10,456 bases of DNA, from assembly GCA_018065965.1 (NCBI GenBank), contig JAGHSH010000054.1, positions 1 to 10,456 on the forward strand, read 5' to 3'. The DNA is from Candidatus Apopatocola equi. Its GTDB lineage: Bacteria > Bacillota > Clostridia > Oscillospirales > Oscillospiraceae. The position numbers and the translations under genes were made by a program. The stretch's first letter is position 1. Each line of letters starts with the position of its first letter. The notes below the pieces were generated by a model, which was not told the origin of the DNA, made no database searches, and worked only from the letters and a program-made list of their open reading frames with translations. Of the stretch, positions 6,565 to 10,456 are shown in pieces.

Positions 6565-7773
6565 ATGGAAACAAAGCGCTATTCTTCCCTCACCGATATG
6601 CAGGAAGCCGCTGCGCTCCTTGCCGGGGGCGAGCTGGTGGCCGTCCCCACGGAAACGGTCTACGGCCTCTGCGCCAACGGGCTGGATGGGGCGGCGGTGG
6701 AGAAAATCTATACGGTCAAGGGCCGCCCGGAGAACAAGCCCCTTTCCCTGATGATCAGCGGAAAGGAAGCCGTGGAAACGCTCTGCCATGACGTGCCTGC
6801 CGGAGCCTGTGCGCTGATGGCCGCCTTCTGGCCCGGGCCGCTGACGATCATCCTGCCCGCCCGGGAGCATATTCCTTCCGTGGTGCTCTCAGGCGGCAGC
6901 ACGGTGGGGCTTCGCTGCCCCGACCATCCGCTGACGCTGGAGCTGCTGCGGCAGTGCGGTCTGCCGCTGGCAGGGCCTTCGGCCAACCCCTCCGGAGCGC
7001 CGGCACCCACCGATGCCTCGGGCGTGCTGGCCTACTTCGACGGCCGGATCGCCGCCGTGATCGATGGGGGAGCCTGTCAGGAGGGCGAGCCCTCCACCAT
7101 TCTGGATATCAGCAGCAGACCCTACCGCATTCTCCGGCAGGGCGCTCTGTGCAGCGATAAGCTGGCGGAAGTGCTCCGTCGCGGACTGAAGGTCATCGGC
7201 TTTACCGGCGGCACCGGCGGCGGCAAGACCACGGCGCTGAATGTCCTGCGGGAAAAGGGCGCGCTGGTGCTGGACTGTGACGAGGTCTACCATGAGCTGA
7301 CTCTCAGCTCCGCCCCTCTGCGGGAGGCGCTGGAGGGACGCTTCGGAGCGGTCTATGAGGACGGGGTGCTGATCCGGAAGAGGCTGGGCGCCGTGGTTTT
7401 TAAGGATCCGCAGGCGCTGCAGGATCTCAACGCCATCACCCACCACATGGTGGTGGAGGAGTGCGAGCGCCGACTCTGCGATTTCGCCCTGCAGGGGGGA
7501 GAGCTGGCGGCCATCGACGCCATCGGCCTTTTTGAGAGCGGCCTTGATACCCACTGCATGACCACCGTAGCCATCACCGCTCCCGAGGAGCAGCGCATGG
7601 CGCGCATCATGAAGCGGGACGGCATCAGCGAGGAATACGCCCGCAGCCGCATAGCCGCCCAGCATGAGGAACAGTGGTTCACCGATCGCTGCGCGCACGT
7701 GCTGCGCAACGACGGCACATTGGAGGAATACGAAAACCGTGCCCGGAGTCTTTTCGGGCAGATATTGCAATAA
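6565..7773 (+). CDS. Fusion of threonylcarbamoyl-AMP synthase (TsaC/Sua5) and dephospho-CoA kinase (CoaE)
   Basis: One uninterrupted 402-aa frame with two enzyme domains. Residues about 1-200 are a YrdC/TsaC domain, which makes L-threonylcarbamoyl-AMP from threonine, bicarbonate and ATP for t6A37 of ANN-decoding tRNAs: PTETVYGL (29-36), VKGRPENKPL (51-60), STVGLRCP (112-119) and GPSANPSG (137-144). Residues about 207-402 are CoaE, which phosphorylates dephospho-CoA in the last step of CoA synthesis: Walker A GGTGGGKT (215-222), LDCDEVYHEL (236-245, the DxD region), GLFESGLD (321-328) and RIMKRDGISEEYARSRIAAQ (347-366). The CoaE part is divergent (DAIGLFE where DxPLLFE is usual) but keeps the key motifs. 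Sua5-type proteins often carry a C-terminal SUA5 domain; here CoaE occupies that place. The linker is only about 8-10 residues. ATG 6565 is 2 bp after prfA, with GAGAGGG in the end of prfA. A GTG codon at residue 203 could allow internal initiation of CoaE, but no clear ribosome binding site precedes it. Confidence 0.93.
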   Translation: METKRYSSLTDMQEAAALLAGGELVAVPTETVYGLCANGLDGAAVEKIYTVKGRPENKPLSLMISGKEAVETLCHDVPAGACALMAAFWPGPLTIILPAREHIPSVVLSGGSTVGLRCPDHPLTLELLRQCGLPLAGPSANPSGAPAPTDASGVLAYFDGRIAAVIDGGACQEGEPSTILDISSRPYRILRQGALCSDKLAEVLRRGLKVIGFTGGTGGGKTTALNVLREKGALVLDCDEVYHELTLSSAPLREALEGRFGAVYEDGVLIRKRLGAVVFKDPQALQDLNAITHHMVVEECERRLCDFALQGGELAAIDAIGLFESGLDTHCMTTVAITAPEEQRMARIMKRDGISEEYARSRIAAQHEEQWFTDRCAHVLRNDGTLEEYENRARSLFGQILQ

Positions 7774-7790
7774 CAGGAGGAAAAACCATC

Positions 7791-9185
7791 ATGTCTGATT
7801 CCGAAAAGAACCTGCGCGACGAGCTTTTCTACACGCAGAAGAACGGCTATGATCTCATCGACACCGAGGAGCGTCTGGAGCTGGAGCGCTACTGCGGCGA
7901 GTATATGAGCTATCTCAATGCCTCCCGCACCGAGCGCGAGGCCGTCCGGGAGGGCATCGCCTATGCCGAGAGCAAGGGCTTCGTTCCCTATACGGAGGGC
8001 ATGCCCCTCACCCCCGGCACCAAGGTATATCTGAACAACCGGGGCAAGGCGCTTCTGCTGGCCGTCATCGGCCTGAAGGACCTGAGCTTCGGCGCGAACA
8101 TCGCCGCCGCCCATGTGGATGCGCCCCGTCTGGATCTCAAGCAGATCCCCCTCTATGAGGACAGCGAGCTGGCCTATCTCAAGACCCATTACTACGGCGG
8201 CATCAAGAAGTACCAGTGGGTGACCATCCCTCTGGAGCTCCACGGCGTGGTCTCTCTGCGCAGCGGCGGCACCGTTGAGGTGGTCATTGGCCGGGAGAAG
8301 GACGAGCCCAAGTTCGTGATCACCGACCTGCTGCCCCATCTGGGCAAGGAGCAGATGGCCAAGGCTGCCACTCAGGGCATTGCGGGCGAGAATCAGAGCC
8401 TGCTCATCGGCTCCGTGCCCTACGCCGATGAGGGCAGCGACCGGGTGAAGCTGGCTGTGATGAGCCTGCTCCATGACCGCTACGGCATCACCGAGGAGGA
8501 CTTCCTCTCCGCCGAGCTGGAGGCTGTGCCCGCCTTTGACGTATGTGAGATCGGTCTGGATCGCTCCCTGATCGGCGGCTACGGCCACGATGACCGCGTG
8601 TGCGCCTATGCGGAGCTGGCCGCCATCTGCGAGACTGAGCTGCCCGAGCGTACCGCCGTGTGCATCCTTGCCGATAAGGAGGAGGTGGGCTCCATGGGCG
8701 TTTCCGGTATGCAGTCCCGCGCCTTTGAGGCCGTTATGGTGAGCCTCTGCGCCGCCCAGAAGGTGGCGCTCCGCGCCTGCTTCTGGAACAGCTTCTGCGT
8801 CAGAGCCGATGTGTGCAACGCCTTTGACCCCCTCTACCCCGAGGTCTGCGAAAAGCGCAACGCCGCCAAGATCAACTACGGCATGGGCATCTGCAAGTTC
8901 ACCGGCTCCGGCGGTAAGTCCGGCTCCAGCGACGCCGCTGCCGAGGTGGTCGGAACGCTCCGCCGCATCTTCGCCGACAACGGCGTGGTCTGGCAGATGG
9001 CTGAGCTGGGCAAGGTGGATCAGGGCGGCGGCGGCACCGTGGCGCTCTACATGGCCAACCGCAATATTGACACCATCGATGCCGGTGTGCCCGTGCTGAG
9101 CATGCACGCCCCCTTTGAGACCGTTTCCAAGTTCGACTGCTACATGACCTATAAGGGCATGAAGAACTTCTACAAGGACAGATAA
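7791..9185 (+). CDS. M18 family zinc aminopeptidase (ApeA-like)
   Basis: A 464-aa cytosolic metallo-aminopeptidase that removes N-terminal residues, often acidic or hydrophobic ones in this family, from peptides. M18 metal-site and catalytic motifs are all present: AAHVDAPRLD (H108, D110), GGYGHDDRVCAY (bridging Asp in 266-268), DKEEVGSMG (E297 catalytic, E298 metal), VRADVCNAFDP (D340), CKFTGSGGKSGSSDA and SMHAPFE (H439). The arrangement GGKSGSSDA with NAAKINYG resembles clostridial ApeA-type enzymes rather than the yeast Ape1 type. No signal peptide. The start at 7791 is set by AGGAGG at 7775-7780; the frame is open further upstream, but that part lies inside the previous gene. The 17-bp gap to the fusion gene, with no promoter, makes it the last gene of the prfA operon. 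The substrate is unknown and no functional link to RF1 is evident. Confidence 0.95.
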   Translation: MSDSEKNLRDELFYTQKNGYDLIDTEERLELERYCGEYMSYLNASRTEREAVREGIAYAESKGFVPYTEGMPLTPGTKVYLNNRGKALLLAVIGLKDLSFGANIAAAHVDAPRLDLKQIPLYEDSELAYLKTHYYGGIKKYQWVTIPLELHGVVSLRSGGTVEVVIGREKDEPKFVITDLLPHLGKEQMAKAATQGIAGENQSLLIGSVPYADEGSDRVKLAVMSLLHDRYGITEEDFLSAELEAVPAFDVCEIGLDRSLIGGYGHDDRVCAYAELAAICETELPERTAVCILADKEEVGSMGVSGMQSRAFEAVMVSLCAAQKVALRACFWNSFCVRADVCNAFDPLYPEVCEKRNAAKINYGMGICKFTGSGGKSGSSDAAAEVVGTLRRIFADNGVVWQMAELGKVDQGGGGTVALYMANRNIDTIDAGVPVLSMHAPFETVSKFDCYMTYKGMKNFYKDR

Positions 9186-9190
9186 AACCG

Positions 9191-9223
9191 AAAGCGCCCC
9201 GACTAACCGGTCGGGGCGCTTTT
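9191..9223 (+). terminator. Intrinsic terminator of the prfA operon
   Basis: Perfect 13-bp inverted repeat AAAGCGCCCCGAC (9191-9203) and GTCGGGGCGCTTT (9210-9222) with a 6-nt loop and a run of four T, 5 bp after the aminopeptidase stop. The GC-rich stem is very stable. It could also end transcription of the convergent regulator gene. Confidence 0.92.
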
Positions 9224-9261
9224 CATACAGTTCAGTATAGTTGCCGGGTATCAACAACGCG

Positions 9262-9321
9262 GCATGGTACTGCGACCGGCCTTCCGCCCCCCTCAGTGGG
9301 GGAACAGCGCCGGAACCATGC
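9262..9321. repeat. Compound palindrome between convergent genes, possible dispersed element
   Basis: A 60-bp imperfect hairpin of three nested arm pairs: GCATGGT (9262-9268) with ACCATGC (9315-9321), CCGGC (9276-9280) with GCCGG (9309-9313), and CCCCC (9288-9292) with GGGGG (9298-9302) around the loop TCAGT. It has no U-tract and lies 18 bp beyond the end of the regulator gene. The CCCCCTCAGTGGGGG core resembles REP-like intergenic elements I associate with GC-rich gut Clostridia, but only one copy is visible here. Confidence 0.5.
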
Positions 9322-9339
9322 ACAGACGCCTTACGGCTC

Positions 9340-10456
9340 TTACTGGCTCTCGCTGAGCTCCAGCACGCGGATCGCCATCAGATAGTAGTTCCGGTCATAA
9401 ACGCTGTGGAAGTCCAGACCCAGCGTTTCCTCCGCCTTCTGCACCCGGTAGAGCACGGTGTTGCGGTGTATGTAGAGGTCTCCGGCGGTCTTTACGGCGG
9501 AGCAGTTGTTGTTCAGGTAGCAGCGAAGCGTGTTGACCAGATCATCGCCGCCCCGGCGTTCCTGCCAGAGCTCCTGAATGCGGGGCATGACGGCGCTGAT
9601 GGCCTGACCCAGCGGCTTTTCCAGCATAAAGTCAACGGCCACGTCAAAAAAGGAGACAAGCCGCTGCTGCGGATCAATGGCCTTTCCCCGGGCAATGGCA
9701 TAGGCGGCCTGCGCATAGAGCGAGCCGATGCCCGCGATCCCTCTGGAGGCAATGCTGAAGCCGATGCGGATGGGATTTTTTTCGGTCAGATTCCGGAGTA
9801 TGTCCAGCGCGGCGGGATCCTTCCGGAGGTCACGGATGCTGAGAATGATGAGATCGCTCTCGTTTTTCAGCACAGTGCAGTTGATAATATTGCTCTGCAG
9901 AATGGCGCGAAGCTGTCCGGCGTAAAACTCGCTCCGCTCTCCCGCGTCCTTCTCTACGCTGAGCACAGTCACATAGTAGCTGTCCTCTGCCGCCCAGCTG
10001 GTGTAGCGCAGCCGCGCCGTGAGCTGATCCTCCCCGTAGGGCTTGCCCAGCAGGATGTTCAGAAACACATCCACAGTGGAATTCTGCTCGTTGCGGTAGA
10101 ACATCTGTCCCATGGCGGGCTCCAGCATCTGCACCAGCAGCTGCATGAGCTGGTAGTCGCCCGGGTTCAGCGCCCGTTCGCTGCTCAGAAGCGTCAGCCG
10201 CCCGCAGCTCACATCGCCCCAGCTGAGACCGAAGGTCACATTGCCGTAGTTCACCAGCGAGCTGTCGCTGGTCACGGCTCCGGCGGAGGGCTCCTGCGTA
10301 TAGCCCGTCAGCGGTCTGGCGTTGTAGCGGAGAGAGCGCACCGCGTCAATGGAGGAGTAACCGAAGCGGGAGAGATAGCTCCATTCCACATCCAGCGCCT
10401 CGGGGGAGTATTGCTTGGTGATGCCCAGCACCCGGTTGTTGCCGTCAAAGAGGATA
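9340..10456 (-). CDS. PucR/CdaR-family transcriptional regulator, C-terminal part (partial)
   Basis: DNA-binding regulator open at the right edge: the frame continues upstream of the GTG at 10431 (ILFDGNNRVLG precedes it), so that codon is not taken as the start; 371 residues are visible. The C-terminal 60 residues (about 9345-9545) are a PucR-type helix-turn-helix: CYLNNNCSAVKTAGDLYIHR then NTVLYRVQKAEETLG. Ahead of it is a CdaR GGDEF-like domain (GFSIASRGIAGIGSLYAQA then AAYAIARGKA), and further N-terminal a roughly 200-residue region with a possible sensor fold (about 10000-10456) that I cannot name. Relatives control purine, sugar-acid or amino-acid catabolism genes next to them; the target here would lie to the right of the window. 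The ligand is unknown. It converges on the prfA operon, whose terminator may serve both. Confidence 0.85.
   Translation of the reverse strand, partial: ILFDGNNRVLGITKQYSPEALDVEWSYLSRFGYSSIDAVRSLRYNARPLTGYTQEPSAGAVTSDSSLVNYGNVTFGLSWGDVSCGRLTLLSSERALNPGDYQLMQLLVQMLEPAMGQMFYRNEQNSTVDVFLNILLGKPYGEDQLTARLRYTSWAAEDSYYVTVLSVEKDAGERSEFYAGQLRAILQSNIINCTVLKNESDLIILSIRDLRKDPAALDILRNLTEKNPIRIGFSIASRGIAGIGSLYAQAAYAIARGKAIDPQQRLVSFFDVAVDFMLEKPLGQAISAVMPRIQELWQERRGGDDLVNTLRCYLNNNCSAVKTAGDLYIHRNTVLYRVQKAEETLGLDFHSVYDRNYYLMAIRVLELSESQ

Noticed and set aside
7353..9323. A 656-codon open frame on the minus strand opposite the fusion gene and the aminopeptidase
   Set aside because: Same kind of antisense shadow. 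It crosses a gene boundary and the operon terminator, has no good ribosome binding site, and its product resembles nothing known.

Overview
This 10.5-kb window looks like core chromosome of a fairly GC-rich (by eye, high-50s percent) Firmicute, most likely a gut-type Clostridia/Oscillospirales bacterium. The evidence is a class III (Bacillus/Clostridia-type) fructose-1,6-bisphosphatase, an S21 protein of Firmicutes type, an ApeA-like M18 aminopeptidase, a PucR/CdaR-type regulator, AGGAGG-like ribosome binding sites and sigma-A promoters. I see no phage, transposase, CRISPR, rRNA or tRNA gene. The taxon is inferred from family resemblance, not from a search.

Layout from left to right. (1) 1-1173, minus: the N-terminal 391 residues of glutaminyl-tRNA synthetase, cut by the window edge. 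(2) 1174-1282: a compact divergent promoter region whose two -35 boxes abut. (3) 1283-4060, plus: a two-gene unit of a short thioredoxin-reductase-like flavoprotein, without a recognisable NADPH motif, and class III FBPase, closed by a hairpin terminator. (4) 4108-4230: no gene; it holds a dispersed-type palindromic repeat. (5) 4231-5358, minus: rpsU, with a perfect consensus promoter, a 5' leader hairpin and its own terminator, and upstream of it an orphan HPr-kinase-like P-loop protein. (6) 5507-9185, plus: a tight operon of prfA (RF1), a TsaC/Sua5-CoaE fusion and an M18 aminopeptidase, ending in a strong terminator. (7) 9224-9339: a long compound hairpin. (8) 9340 to the right edge, minus: a PucR/CdaR-family regulator, cut at its N-terminus.

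The theme is translation and central metabolism: glutamine charging (GlnRS), the small subunit (S21), termination (RF1), t6A37 tRNA modification (TsaC domain), coenzyme A synthesis (CoaE domain), gluconeogenesis (FBPase), thiol redox (TrxR-like) and peptide turnover (M18).

The most unusual item is the single reading frame joining threonylcarbamoyl-AMP synthase to dephospho-CoA kinase. Next are the TrxR-like protein with a degraded pyridine-nucleotide site (a candidate ferredoxin-dependent type) and a GlnRS with lysine where the E. coli enzyme has the glutamine-contacting Tyr211. I do not see a multi-gene defence or mobile system here.
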